The position numbers and the translations under genes were made by a program. The notes beneath the pieces are model-generated. The model ran no database searches, was not told the origin of the DNA, and saw only the letters and a list, made by a program, of their open reading frames with translations. A DNA stretch of 64,000 nucleotides from an uncultured Actinomycetes bacterium (GTDB lineage: Bacteria; Actinomycetota; Coriobacteriia; Coriobacteriales; Atopobiaceae): assembly GCA_900315165.1 (NCBI GenBank), contig OMXZ01000016.1, positions 1 through 64,000 of the forward strand, given 5' to 3'. Shown here one piece after another: positions 52,717-62,018 of this stretch; the stretch's first letter is position 1; each line of letters begins with the position of its first letter.

Positions 52717-53068
52717 CTTTACCTCCCGCTTTGCGCCCGACGCAAACGGGGGTACACGAAAGAAACGGGAGCGCGGCAGGGCACGCGCCATGCGCTTCCA
52801 AGCAACGGCGGGCTGCAGTTTGGTTTCGTGTACCGTCGCTCGACATCTGGGGACAATGGCACTCAGACTGAAATCGACTATACCGCTTATCTTGGAAATT
52901 TCAAGGAAATCGCTGGATTTCGGGGGTTACGTTTTCGTAAAGGGAGCCGTGCGGCCTATCGGCGCGCCACGGTCGACCGTTCGCGACCGCCGCACTCGCT
53001 TTTCTCGGCCGACCGCCCCCGGACGTGCGACAATCGAGGCGTACATACCGACGCGCAAGGAGGCAGAC
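52717..53068. other. 352-base divergent intergenic region
   Basis: This lies between the unknown anchored protein (minus) and the SDR gene (plus). It is slightly AT-richer around 52870-52940. I see no gene, clear promoter pair or structured RNA motif in it. Confidence 0.3.
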
Positions 53069-53872
53069 ATGAAGAGCATCGCCATCGTGACCGGGGCGTC
53101 TTCCGGCGTGGGGCGCGAGTTCGTCAAACAGCTGGACGAGGGCGGCGCCGGCCCGATCGACGAGATCTGGCTCATCGCACGCAACGCGGACCGCCTTGCG
53201 CAGATCGCGATCGAGACCGAGACCGTCACACGCGTCTTCCCGCTGGACCTCACCGACCCCGCCGCCTTCTACACGCTGGGCGATGCCCTTTCCGACGCGA
53301 CCGACGGCGGCAAGCTCTATGTGCAACTTCTGGTCAACAGCGCGGGCTTCGGCACCGCGGGTACCTTCGGGGAGGTCGGGCCCGACGCCAACGCACAGAT
53401 GGTCCGCCTGAACTGCCTCGCCATGGTGCAGATGTGCTCGGTCGTCCTCCCCTACCTGCGCCCCGGCTCACGCATCATCAACATGGCATCCATGGCGGGC
53501 ACCCTGCCGCTGCCCGGCTTTACGACCTATTCGGCCACCAAGTCGTTCGTGATTAGCTTCTCCCGCGCGCTCGACGAGGAGCTCGCAGAGGCGGGGGTCC
53601 GCGTGACCGCCGTCTGCCCCAAATGGATGAAGACGGGCTTCTTCAATCACCTCGGCCCCCGAAGCGCCTGGCAGCCCATGATGGCTATCGGCACGGAGAG
53701 CCCGATCATCGCCGTGCGCAAGGCGCTGCGGGCGTCCGTGCTCGGACGGCCCGTATGCGTGCCGAGCCCGGACATGAAGGCGGCCTACGCGCTGCTCCAG
53801 ATCATCCCCACCGCGCTCGCGATGTCCTCGATGCGCCTGCTCGAGATCTGCAGCCCGCAGGCCAAGGAGTAG
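53069..53872 (+). CDS. short-chain dehydrogenase/reductase
   Basis: A 267-residue classical SDR: cofactor motif TGASSGVG, NSAGFG, the active-site serine in INMASMAG, and Tyr-Lys in YSATKSF. The C-terminus differs from textbook enzymes and resembles the DltE/YqjQ-like group. The substrate is unknown. CAAGGAGG precedes ATG 53069. Confidence 0.9.
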   Translation: MKSIAIVTGASSGVGREFVKQLDEGGAGPIDEIWLIARNADRLAQIAIETETVTRVFPLDLTDPAAFYTLGDALSDATDGGKLYVQLLVNSAGFGTAGTFGEVGPDANAQMVRLNCLAMVQMCSVVLPYLRPGSRIINMASMAGTLPLPGFTTYSATKSFVISFSRALDEELAEAGVRVTAVCPKWMKTGFFNHLGPRSAWQPMMAIGTESPIIAVRKALRASVLGRPVCVPSPDMKAAYALLQIIPTALAMSSMRLLEICSPQAKE

Positions 53873-53910
53873 CGCGTCGGGGCGACGGCCGGCGGCGCGT
53901 CGACCCCCGC

Positions 53911-55836
53911 CTACGAGATGTACTCGGCCTGCGCGGCCTTCTTTGCGGAGCGGATCAGGAATTCCTCGTTGGTATTGGTGGCCTTGAGGCCCTTGACCAG
54001 GGCGGTCGCGGCGCGCTCGGTATTGTTCATGTTGGCGAGCACGCGGCGGATGCCCCAGACGAAGGGCTGCATCTGCTCGTCGATGAGCAGGTCCTCGTTG
54101 CGCGTGCCGGACGCCACCGGGTCGATGGCCGGGAAGATGCGGCGGTCGGCGAGTTCGCGGTCGAGCTTGAGCTCCATATTGCCAGTGCCCTTGAACTCCT
54201 CGAAGATGACCTCGTCCATCTTGGATCCCGTGTCGACCAGGGCCGACGCGAGGATCGTGAGCGAGCCGCCGTTCTCGATGTTGCGGGCGGCGCCCAGGAA
54301 CTTCTTGGGCGGGTAGAGCGCTGCGGAGTCGACGCCACCGGATAGGATGCGGCCGCTCGCGGGCTGCGCGAGGTTGTAGGCGCGGGCCAGGCGCGTGATG
54401 GAGTCGAGCACCACCACGACATCCTCGCCGAGCTCCACCAGGCGCTTGGCGTGCTCGATCACCATCTCGGATACCGCCGTATGGTTGGAGGCGGGCATGT
54501 CGAAGGTGGAGGCCACGACGTCGCCGCGGATGGAGCGCTCCATGTCCGTGACCTCCTCTGGACGCTCGTCCACGAGCAGGCAGAAGAGATGGACCTCGGG
54601 ATTGTTGGCCGCGATGGACTGGCAGATCTTCTTGAGGACGGTCGTCTTGCCCGCCTTGGGGGGCGAGACGATCAGGCCGCGCTGGCCTTTGCCGATCGGG
54701 GCTACCAGGTCGATGGCGCGACCGGTCACGGTCTCCTTGCCGGCCTCCATCCTGAGACGCTCGTTGGGATAAATCGGCGTGAGGTCGCGGAAGCGCGGAC
54801 GGCGCTTGACCTCATCGGGCGTCTTGCCGTCGATGAGCTCGATGCGCTGCAGCGGGGGGAACTTGTTATTGGCGCGGCCGGGTCCCGTGGTACCCCTGAC
54901 GAGGTCGCCGGGGCGCAGGCCGTACTGGCGGATGAGCTGCTGATGGACGAAGGCGTCGTTCTCGCCCGCGGCGAAGTGGCCGGTGCGCAGGAAGGCGTAA
55001 CCCTCGGGCTGCATCTGGATGACGCCCTCGACCGTGCGGAAGCCCTCGGCTGCCGCGGCGGCGGTGTAAATCTCGTCGATGAGCTCCGGCTTGTGCTTGC
55101 CGGCCGTATCGATCTCGAGCTCCGCGGCCTTTGCGCGCAGGTCGGCCACCTTCATGCCCTCAAGCTCCTCGCGCGTGAGCGTCGGCTCCGCCGCCTGTTG
55201 CTGATTGTTCTTGTGGCGGTTGCGCCGGCGGCCACCCTGCTGGTTGTTCTGGTTACCGTTCTGCTGGCCGCCCTGCCCGGCGTTCTGCTGACCGCCCTGC
55301 TGGCCCTCCTGCGCCTGGTCGCCCTGGCCTGACTGGTCGCGGGTGACGTGGCGGCGACGACGCTTGCCGCGCGGGGCGGCATCGCTGGCAGACTCTTCGG
55401 CCTTCTCGGCCGTCTCGCCCGCTGCGGGTTGTTCGCCGGCAAGCGCCTCGTCGACGATGCCGGTCCCTTCCGCAGAAGCCGCGGGTACAGCCTCCTTCGG
55501 CTGATCGGCGTCCCCCGCGGGCACCGCCTCAGGGGTCGCCTCGGCAGACGCCGCATCCGTCTTGTCATTTTCCGCAGCAGTCTTTGCCTTCTTGCGGGCG
55601 CGCGGCTTGCGGGCGGACTTGGCAGGCGCATCGGCAGGCGCAGCCACCCCCTCGATCGACGCCCCGGATGCCGCCGTTTCGGCAGGCTGCTGGTCTGCCT
55701 TCTCGGTCACTGCGGCAGCAATGCCCTCGTCGGTGGCCTCCGCCTTCTTGCGACGGCGGCGAGGCTTGAGCTTGGGAGCCTCTTCCGCCACGTCGATGTC
55801 GAGAGGAAGCTGCTCCACAACTGTATCTTGTTCCAT
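53911..55836 (-). CDS. rho: transcription termination factor Rho with long disordered N-terminal insertion
   Basis: A 641-residue Rho (E. coli 419). Residues 1-215 are low-complexity: Ala/Glu/Lys stretches, Arg-Lys clusters (PRRRRKK, RKPRARKK, GKRRRRH), then a Gln/Asn/Gly-rich block (about 168-212). The Rho core follows: N-terminal helical domain MKVADLRAKAAELEI, RNA-binding cold-shock fold YAFLRTGHFAAGENDAF, P-loop PPKAGKTT, LVDERPEEVTDM, and the R-loop and Q-loop region. Actinobacterial Rho proteins often have basic insertions that help terminate GC-rich transcripts. It fits the many T-less hairpins in this window. Confidence 0.95.
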   Translation of the reverse strand: MEQDTVVEQLPLDIDVAEEAPKLKPRRRRKKAEATDEGIAAAVTEKADQQPAETAASGASIEGVAAPADAPAKSARKPRARKKAKTAAENDKTDAASAEATPEAVPAGDADQPKEAVPAASAEGTGIVDEALAGEQPAAGETAEKAEESASDAAPRGKRRRRHVTRDQSGQGDQAQEGQQGGQQNAGQGGQQNGNQNNQQGGRRRNRHKNNQQQAAEPTLTREELEGMKVADLRAKAAELEIDTAGKHKPELIDEIYTAAAAAEGFRTVEGVIQMQPEGYAFLRTGHFAAGENDAFVHQQLIRQYGLRPGDLVRGTTGPGRANNKFPPLQRIELIDGKTPDEVKRRPRFRDLTPIYPNERLRMEAGKETVTGRAIDLVAPIGKGQRGLIVSPPKAGKTTVLKKICQSIAANNPEVHLFCLLVDERPEEVTDMERSIRGDVVASTFDMPASNHTAVSEMVIEHAKRLVELGEDVVVVLDSITRLARAYNLAQPASGRILSGGVDSAALYPPKKFLGAARNIENGGSLTILASALVDTGSKMDEVIFEEFKGTGNMELKLDRELADRRIFPAIDPVASGTRNEDLLIDEQMQPFVWGIRRVLANMNNTERAATALVKGLKATNTNEEFLIRSAKKAAQAEYIS

Positions 55837-55994
55837 GCAGATTACCTTTCGTGCGACAGGGATGAATCACCTGGCAACACATAATTTGAAATGGGTGTTT
55901 GGACCGCGCCTCACGCGCGCGTCCGCAGCCATAGTAGCACGAATGACGTGCCCTGTCATATCAAGTCTTATGGACCGCCGGTAGCAGGCAGACG

Positions 55995-56669
55995 CTAGAC
56001 CTTGCGCCCCTTGCGACCGACGTTCAGCGCGGCGATGGGCTCGGCAAGCTGATCGGCCTCCGCATGCCCCGCGTCCGAGAGGATCACATACGACGCGCCG
56101 CCCTCCCCTTCGAGGTGGCCGCGACTCACCATCCCCTCCTCGGCAAGGGACATGACCGACATAGAGATCGTCGGCTGGAGGAAGCCCAGCTCCTCAACCA
56201 AATCGCCCACCGTCATGGCTCCCGACTCGTTTGCCGCGAGGGCGAGCAGGACGAGGTCGCGCGCCATATAGTTGAGCGTGCCCATGACATCAATGGAGCG
56301 GCACATGCGGTCGACCGTGATGCGGGAGGTCGGATGGGCCTCCACATTGACCTTTCTGGTCTCGTCGCACAGGTCCTCGACCGTCGAACGACCGGAGTCA
56401 GTCAGGACGCACACGACGTTGCGACGGTCGGTTTCGCCCTTCTCGCGATCGATGAAGCCGAGCTCGGACAGGTGCTTGGTGCGGTGCGTCATCGTCGGGC
56501 GCAGGCATCCCTGGTACTCGGCTATGTCAGAGGTCCGCATGGTCTTGTCTGTCAGGGACAACCGGCATAGGATGGCAAACTCAGAGAACGTGACCCTCTT
56601 GCTCGGTTCGATCCTTTGCCTCACCAGATTGTAGGCGCGACGGATTGAAAGGTAGTCACGCATCTCCAT
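55995..56669 (-). CDS. MarR-type regulator with two winged-helix modules
   Basis: A 224-residue protein with two MarR-like winged helices in one chain: residues 25-110 (SEFAILCRL, SDIAEYQGCLRPTMTHRTKH, LGFIDREKGETDRRNVVCVL) and 138-215 (VGDLVEELGFLQPTISMSVM, LAEEGMVSRG). MarR proteins normally dimerise through separate chains; a tandem form could bind DNA as an internal pseudo-dimer. An inverted repeat lies in its own promoter region. The target genes are unknown. Confidence 0.82.
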   Translation of the reverse strand: MEMRDYLSIRRAYNLVRQRIEPSKRVTFSEFAILCRLSLTDKTMRTSDIAEYQGCLRPTMTHRTKHLSELGFIDREKGETDRRNVVCVLTDSGRSTVEDLCDETRKVNVEAHPTSRITVDRMCRSIDVMGTLNYMARDLVLLALAANESGAMTVGDLVEELGFLQPTISMSVMSLAEEGMVSRGHLEGEGGASYVILSDAGHAEADQLAEPIAALNVGRKGRKV

Positions 56670-56684
56670 AGTTTTCCTCCGACC

Positions 56685-56724
56685 GCTGACAGATATCAGA
56701 TTCGCAAACTTTCATTTTGTCAGC
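56685..56724 (-). promoter_or_regulatory. inverted repeat in the tandem-MarR promoter region
   Basis: GCTGACA (56685-56691) and TGTCAGC (56718-56724) are perfect inverted copies 26 bases apart, just upstream of the MarR start. This suggests autoregulation; the sigma-factor hexamers here are not clear. Confidence 0.4.
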
Positions 56725-56862
56725 ACATCTTACACTAAGTCCTACGCCAACCTTCACAAAACACTTTACGAAAAATGAAAGTCCAGCGACAAGCTATATT
56801 TTTGTCCATTTCTCACGCTGTAACAATCGGTTCTATAGCGATTTCATAGACATGAATGAAAT

Positions 56863-56890
56863 GGGCGCCCCCGGCAATCCGGGAGCGCCC
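56863..56890. terminator. stem-loop downstream of argS
   Basis: GGGCGC pairs with GCGCCC and an inner CCCGG pairs with CCGGG. On the minus strand it is followed by ATTTCATT, a weak T-rich tail. It ends the argS transcript. The rest of 56725-56959 is AT-rich and shows no gene. Confidence 0.6.
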
Positions 56891-56959
56891 TTACACTCGC
56901 ATTGGGCACACGCGTCAGCGCTGCGCGGGGGCGCGTGATTGCGCTCGGATGGCCTCCCC

Positions 56960-58810
56960 TTACATGACCTTGGGGGCGGAGACGCCGATCAGGCCGAGGG
57001 CGACCTCGAGATTGATGCGGACGGCGTCGATGGCCGCGAGGCGGGCGCGGGAGAGTTCGGGGTCGACGGGACGGCCCTCGCTCGGCAGGACCTGGCAGTG
57101 CTGGTAGAAGTTGTGGAAGGACGAAGCCAGCTCCTCGCAGAAGTGCGTGAGGCGGAAGGGGGCGCGGTCGCGGGCGCAGCTGGCGACGAGCTCGGGGAAC
57201 TCGGAGAGCTTGCGGGCGAGCGCGGCCTCGGAGGCGTCGGTCAGAAGCGCCGCGTCGAACTCGGAGCCGATGGCCTTGGCGGCGACGGCGTCCATGCCCA
57301 TCTCCTTGGCCTCGTCCTCGGAGACGCCGGCGGCGCGGCGCAGGATCGAGCAGATGCGGGCGTGCGCGTACTGCACGTAGAAGACCGGGTTGGAGGCCTC
57401 CTGCTTCTTGGCCGCCTCGATGTCGAAGTCGATCGTCTGGTTGGCGCTCTTAGAGATCAGGGTGTAGCGGGTCGCATCGACACCGACCTCATCGAGCAGC
57501 TCCTGGAAGCTGACCATGGTGCCGCGGCGCTTGGACATGCGGACGGGCTCGCCGTTGCGCAGCAGGTTGACGAACTGGCCGAGGTCGACCTCGAACTTGC
57601 CGGGGAAGCCGAGCGCATCGCAGACGTTGGTGACGCGGGCGATGTAGCCGTGGTGATCGGCGCCCCACAGGTCAATGGAATACTCGGCGCCGCGGGCGAA
57701 CTTGTTCCAGTGGTAGGCGACGTCGGAGGCGAAGTAGGTGTACTCACCGTTGGACTTGATCAGGACGCGGTCCTTGTCGTCGCCGAACTCGGTGGACTTG
57801 AACCAGAGGGCACCGTCGTCGGTCTTGTAGAGGTAGCCCATGTCCTCGAGGCGCTTGAAGGCGCGGTCGACCTGGGAGGTGCCGTCGGCCTCGTCCTTCA
57901 CATAAAGGGAGCGCTCGGAGAACCACACGTCGAGGTCGCAGCGGGCCTGGTGGCAGGTGTCCTTGATGCGCTGGAGCATCTTCTGGTAGGCGGTCTCGCG
58001 GAAGGCGTTGTCGCGCTCCGCGGCGTCGGCCTCCACCCACTTGTCGCCGTCGGCCTCATAGAACTCGCGGGCGATGTCGATGATGTAATCGCCGCCGTAG
58101 GAGTTGCCGCCGAGCGTCTCGTTGAAGGCATCCATGTAGGGGTGCTTCTCGGGGTAGTCATCGAGCTCGTCCTCGACGTACTCCTCGCGGTCGGCGAGCA
58201 GTTTGGCCTGGGCGGTGGCCACATCGCAGCCGTCCTTCTTCATGATCTCGCACAGCTGCAGGTAGCGCGTGGAGACCGAGCGGCCGAAGACGTCCATCTG
58301 GCTGCCGTGGTCGTTGATGTAGTACTCGCGCGTGACGTCAAAATTGGTGTGGTCGAGGACGTTGCACATGGAGTCGCCCATGGCCACCCAGCGGCCGTGG
58401 CCCACATGCAGGGGGCCGGTCGGGTTGGCCGAGATGAACTCGTAGTTGACCTTGAGGCCGTGGCCCACGTCGGTCTTACCCCAGTCGGCACCCGCCTCGC
58501 GCACGGCGCGGAAGACATCGTTGGAGGCGGCGGCCTTCAGATAGAAGTTGATGAAGCCGGGGCCCGCGACCTCGACCTTGGCCACCTGGGCGTTCTCGGG
58601 CATGTGCGCGACGATTGCCGCGGCGATCTTTGCCGGGGAGGTGCGGGCCAGACGGGCGGAGCGCATGGCCACCGTCGAGGTCCAATCGCCGTTGCTTGCG
58701 TCGGCCGGTCGCTCGATACCGCAGTCTCCGACCTCGAAGGCCGCCAGGTCGCCGGCCTCCTGGGCCGCGGCGATAGCCTGCTTGATGAGCTCTTCAATCA
58801 TCTCGGGCAT
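56960..58810 (-). CDS. argS: arginyl-tRNA synthetase
   Basis: A 616-residue class I synthetase. The HIGH motif is HVGH within SANPTGPLHVGHGR, and the KMSK-like motif is MSKRRG. The N-terminal Add1 domain and the C-terminal DALR anticodon-binding domain are present (FVQYAHARICSIL). ATG 58810 follows AAAAGGAG; the GC-rich 5' extension is not conserved in type. Confidence 0.95.
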   Translation of the reverse strand: MPEMIEELIKQAIAAAQEAGDLAAFEVGDCGIERPADASNGDWTSTVAMRSARLARTSPAKIAAAIVAHMPENAQVAKVEVAGPGFINFYLKAAASNDVFRAVREAGADWGKTDVGHGLKVNYEFISANPTGPLHVGHGRWVAMGDSMCNVLDHTNFDVTREYYINDHGSQMDVFGRSVSTRYLQLCEIMKKDGCDVATAQAKLLADREEYVEDELDDYPEKHPYMDAFNETLGGNSYGGDYIIDIAREFYEADGDKWVEADAAERDNAFRETAYQKMLQRIKDTCHQARCDLDVWFSERSLYVKDEADGTSQVDRAFKRLEDMGYLYKTDDGALWFKSTEFGDDKDRVLIKSNGEYTYFASDVAYHWNKFARGAEYSIDLWGADHHGYIARVTNVCDALGFPGKFEVDLGQFVNLLRNGEPVRMSKRRGTMVSFQELLDEVGVDATRYTLISKSANQTIDFDIEAAKKQEASNPVFYVQYAHARICSILRRAAGVSEDEAKEMGMDAVAAKAIGSEFDAALLTDASEAALARKLSEFPELVASCARDRAPFRLTHFCEELASSFHNFYQHCQVLPSEGRPVDPELSRARLAAIDAVRINLEVALGLIGVSAPKVM

Positions 58811-58968
58811 GTAGTGCACTCCTTTTCCCACTGTTCTCCTGGTGAGACTTGCAATTACAGGGCAGTCTAGCAAATGCGGCCCGCTATCCCCCGCCGCACC
58901 CGCGCATCCGCGCGAGACGTTATTAATTATTCATGCGACGCGGGCGGGATGCGGCGCGGATCGCCTGC

Positions 58969-60453
58969 CTATCGTCGCCCCGAGCGGTTGCGCTCCTGGC
59001 GCGTCAGGCGGTGGCGCAGCTCTGCCAGGCCGGGCTCGAGTCCCACGGGATAGATCTGCGGGTTGAGGAAGCGCTTGACCGCCGGGTCGAGTCGCATGAG
59101 CGAGTTGCGGCAGCGCTCCTTGGCCGTCTGGATATCGTCGGGCTCCTTGGCGCGCACGCCGTCGGCCACGATCTGTTCGAGCAGCTCCTCTGCGTGCATA
59201 CCCGCGAAGTCGTAGGTCGTGAGGCTGTCGAGCACATCCATCGCGGTCTCGGCGCCATCGGGCGTGGCCACCGAGTCGTCCACGATCTGGTCTCCCACGG
59301 GGCAGCCCGCCTCGTCGTAGAAGCGGCGGACGTGCTGGATGCCGGGGATGGTGCGCTTGTAAGCCATCTCGGAGAGCTTGATGACGGGGCTCCAGGGCTC
59401 ATCGGCGGACTTGCGCACAGCCGAGAGCTTGTAGACGCCGCCGAGCGAGGGCTGGGGGTCGCAGGTCGCGAGCTTGGTGCCCACGCCGAAGGAGTCGATG
59501 GGAGCCCCCTGGGCAAAGAGCGACTGGATTGTGTACTCGTCCAGGTCGTTGGAGGCGGAGATCTTCACATAAGGCAGACCCGCCTCGTCGAAGGCCGCAC
59601 GGGTCTCCTTGGTGAGCTTGGCGAGGTCGCCCGAGTCGATGCGGATGGCCGCCAGGCGTTCACCTTCCGCCTCCATCTCCTTGGCCACGGTGATGGCATT
59701 CTTGATGCCCTGGTGGACGTCGTAGGTGTCGAGGAGAAGCACGCAGTTCTTGGGGCTGGACTTGGCGAAGGCGCGGAAGGCGTCAAGCTCGGTCGGGAAG
59801 GCCATGACCCAGCTGTGGGCGTGCGTGCCGAAGACGGGGATGCCGTAGATCTTACCGGCCAGCACGTTGGAGGTCGAGGCGGCGCCGCCGATGTAGCTCG
59901 CGCGAGCCACGGCCAGGCCGCCGTCGGGACCCTGGGCGCGGCGCAGGCCGAAGTCGGAGACCGCGTGCCCCTGGGCGGCCGTCACGACGCGCGCGGTCTT
60001 GGTGGCCACGAGCGTCTGGAAGTTCACGAGGTTGAGCAGGGCGGTCTCGAGCAGCTGGCAATCGATGACCGGCCCCTCGACGCGCACCATCGGCTCGCGC
60101 GGGAAGACCAGGTCGCCCTCGCGCGGGGCCCAGACGGACACATGCATGCGGAAGTCGCGCAGGTAGTCGATGAAGCCAGGCTTGAAGAGCTTGCCGCCGC
60201 CGGGCGCCGGCACGTCGGCCAGATAGGCAAGCGAGTCCTCGTCGAAGCGGAAGTTCTCCACGAGGTCGGCGATCTGCCCCTGGCCGCAGGAGACGGCATA
60301 GCCGCCGTCGAAGGGGTTCTCGCGGAAGAAGGCGTTGAAGCAGGCCTGTCCCTTGTCGAGGCCGGACTCCCAGAAGCCCTGCGCCATCGTGAGCTCGTAC
60401 AGGTCGGTGTTGAGCGCGACGTCGGTCGGCGTCGTGCGGTCGGTCAGAGCCAT
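58969..60453 (-). CDS. pncB: nicotinate phosphoribosyltransferase
   Basis: A 494-residue enzyme making nicotinate mononucleotide from nicotinate and PRPP in NAD salvage. It has the N-terminal LNTDLYELTMAQGFW, FGLRRAQGPDGG, GTHAHSWVMAF, DTYDVHQGIKNA, IRIDSGDLAKL, and SFGVGTKLATC for phosphate binding. AAAGGAT precedes ATG 60453. Confidence 0.95.
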   Translation of the reverse strand: MALTDRTTPTDVALNTDLYELTMAQGFWESGLDKGQACFNAFFRENPFDGGYAVSCGQGQIADLVENFRFDEDSLAYLADVPAPGGGKLFKPGFIDYLRDFRMHVSVWAPREGDLVFPREPMVRVEGPVIDCQLLETALLNLVNFQTLVATKTARVVTAAQGHAVSDFGLRRAQGPDGGLAVARASYIGGAASTSNVLAGKIYGIPVFGTHAHSWVMAFPTELDAFRAFAKSSPKNCVLLLDTYDVHQGIKNAITVAKEMEAEGERLAAIRIDSGDLAKLTKETRAAFDEAGLPYVKISASNDLDEYTIQSLFAQGAPIDSFGVGTKLATCDPQPSLGGVYKLSAVRKSADEPWSPVIKLSEMAYKRTIPGIQHVRRFYDEAGCPVGDQIVDDSVATPDGAETAMDVLDSLTTYDFAGMHAEELLEQIVADGVRAKEPDDIQTAKERCRNSLMRLDPAVKRFLNPQIYPVGLEPGLAELRHRLTRQERNRSGRR

Positions 60454-60485
60454 CGTGCGATCCTTTCCCCTCCGGTGCGATACAA

Positions 60486-60511
60486 CAAAAAGGGCGGACC
60501 GCGGTCCGCCC
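60486..60511 (-). terminator. Rho-independent terminator after the coiled-coil gene
   Basis: On the minus strand a fully palindromic GGGCGGACC/GGTCCGCCC stem is followed by TTTTTG. It sits between this gene and pncB. Confidence 0.9.
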
Positions 60512-60518
60512 ACACGTC

Positions 60519-60827
60519 TTACAGAATTGCCGAAACGAGCACCACGACGGCGATCAGCGCGACGAGCGCCAGCACGATCTTCTGCCCCAGGGGCATCTTG
60601 AGGTCGTCCTCGTCGGGCTCCATGAGCTCGCGGCCCTTCTCGCGCAGCTCGGCCTCGCGCCGCATCGCCGCGGCCTCGGCCTCCCGCTGCTGCTTCTCCT
60701 CCTTGAGCCGCTCGAGCTCCCTGCGCTCGCGCGCCTGGGCCTGGGCCTGCTCGCGCGCGGCCTTTTCGGCGCGCAGCTTCTCGAGCTCGGCACGCTCCTC
60801 GTCGGTCAGCGGTGTCTCGTCTGCCAT
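60519..60827 (-). CDS. tail-anchored coiled-coil protein
   Basis: A 102-residue protein. Residues 8-70 are a continuous charged helix rich in Glu, Arg, Ala and Gln, a likely coiled coil. A C-terminal hydrophobic segment (about 82-101; IVLALVALIAVVVLVSAIL) would anchor it in the membrane with the coil inside. GAGGAG precedes ATG 60827. The function is unknown. Confidence 0.75.
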   Translation of the reverse strand: MADETPLTDEERAELEKLRAEKAAREQAQAQARERRELERLKEEKQQREAEAAAMRREAELREKGRELMEPDEDDLKMPLGQKIVLALVALIAVVVLVSAIL

Positions 60828-60848
60828 CGGTATGCTCCTCGCCCTACA

Positions 60849-60879
60849 AGAAAGGCCAACGACGCGTGCCGCTGGCCTC
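60849..60879 (-). terminator. terminator after tRNA-Ala
   Basis: On the minus strand AGGCCAGCG pairs with CGTTGGCCT, one mismatch, followed by TTTCTTG. Confidence 0.7.
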
Positions 60880-60887
60880 ATAGGTTT

Positions 60888-60963
60888 TGGTGGAGATGAA
60901 GGGATTCGAACCCTCGGCCTCTGCCTTGCGAAGGCAGCGCTCTCCCAGCTGAGCTACATCCCC
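60888..60963 (-). tRNA. tRNA-Ala (CGC)
   Basis: 76 bases with acceptor GGGGATG/CATCTCC (one G-U pair), anticodon stem CTGCC/GGCAG around TTCGCAA, anticodon CGC, and encoded CCA. Confidence 0.95.
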
Positions 60964-61046
60964 GTGGGATTTGGTGCGTTGGATATTGTGGCAATTCGCG
61001 GCGGGCATGTCAAGTAGGCTAGGATGATGCGGACAGAAGGGACGCC

Positions 61047-62018
61047 ATGGCCAACACAAGCACATCAGCTGCATCGGACTTCACCGCTTACGAGCTCTGC
61101 GAGCTCTGTCCGCGACGCTGCCATGCCCGCCGGGCCGAGGGACGAGCAGGCCTCTGCGGCGCCACCGCCGAGCTGCGCGTCGCCCGCGCGGCACTGCACT
61201 ATTGGGAGGAGCCGCCCATCTCGGGCGAGGCGGGGTCGGGCGCGATCTTCTTCAGCGGCTGCCCCCTGCGCTGCGTCTTCTGCCAGAATCACGAGATCTC
61301 GCAGGAGGGCTTCGGCCTGCCCGTGTCGACGGGCCGCCTTGCCCAGATAATGCTCGACTTGCGCGACCAGGGCGCCCTCAACATCAACCTCGTGACCCCC
61401 TCGCACTATCTCCCCCACGTCGTGGAGGCGGTGCGCCTCGCGCGAGGTGCGGGGCTCCATCTGCCCATCGTCTGCAACACCTCCGGCTACGAGACCGTCG
61501 AGACGGTGCGCGCGCTGGAGGGGACGGTGGATGTGTGGCTCACGGACTTAAAATACGCTTCCGGCGAACTGGCCGGCAGGTTCTCCCACGCAGCCGACTA
61601 CCCAGAAGTCGCCGAGGCCGCGCTGGCTGAGATGCTGCGGCAGGTCCGCGCGGCGGGAGGACGGGCTGGGGGCCCCGACGGCCGCATGACCCGCGGCATC
61701 ATCGTGCGCCATCTCGTCCTTCCGGGGCATACCGATGACTCGTGCGCCGTGCTCGACCGCGTGTGGGACCTCGCCGGCAACGATGTGGACATTTCGGTCA
61801 TGAACCAGTACACGCCCAACGCAGTCTGCCGTGCCGCTGGCGGCGACCTTGCGCGCAGCGTGACCAACGAGGAATACGAGCTTGTACTCGACCACTCCGA
61901 CGACCTGGGTTTCGAACGCCTCTGGTGGCAGCAGGGCGGCACGGTATCGGAAAGTTTCGTGCCCGCTTTCGACGCCACGGGCGTCGCAGGCCCCGAGCTG
62001 AGCGGAGCGGGCGCCTAG
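61047..62018 (+). CDS. radical SAM protein, PflX/pyruvate formate-lyase activase-like
   Basis: A 323-residue enzyme. The radical SAM cluster cysteines are in CPLRCVFCQN (Cys72, 76 and 79). Four N-terminal cysteines (18, 21, 25 and 37; CELCPRRCHA and GLCG) resemble the extra site of the PflX (COG1313) group. Members are related to glycyl-radical activases, but their substrates are mostly unknown. It ends in a 4-base convergent overlap with the next gene. Confidence 0.87.
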   Translation: MANTSTSAASDFTAYELCELCPRRCHARRAEGRAGLCGATAELRVARAALHYWEEPPISGEAGSGAIFFSGCPLRCVFCQNHEISQEGFGLPVSTGRLAQIMLDLRDQGALNINLVTPSHYLPHVVEAVRLARGAGLHLPIVCNTSGYETVETVRALEGTVDVWLTDLKYASGELAGRFSHAADYPEVAEAALAEMLRQVRAAGGRAGGPDGRMTRGIIVRHLVLPGHTDDSCAVLDRVWDLAGNDVDISVMNQYTPNAVCRAAGGDLARSVTNEEYELVLDHSDDLGFERLWWQQGGTVSESFVPAFDATGVAGPELSGAGA

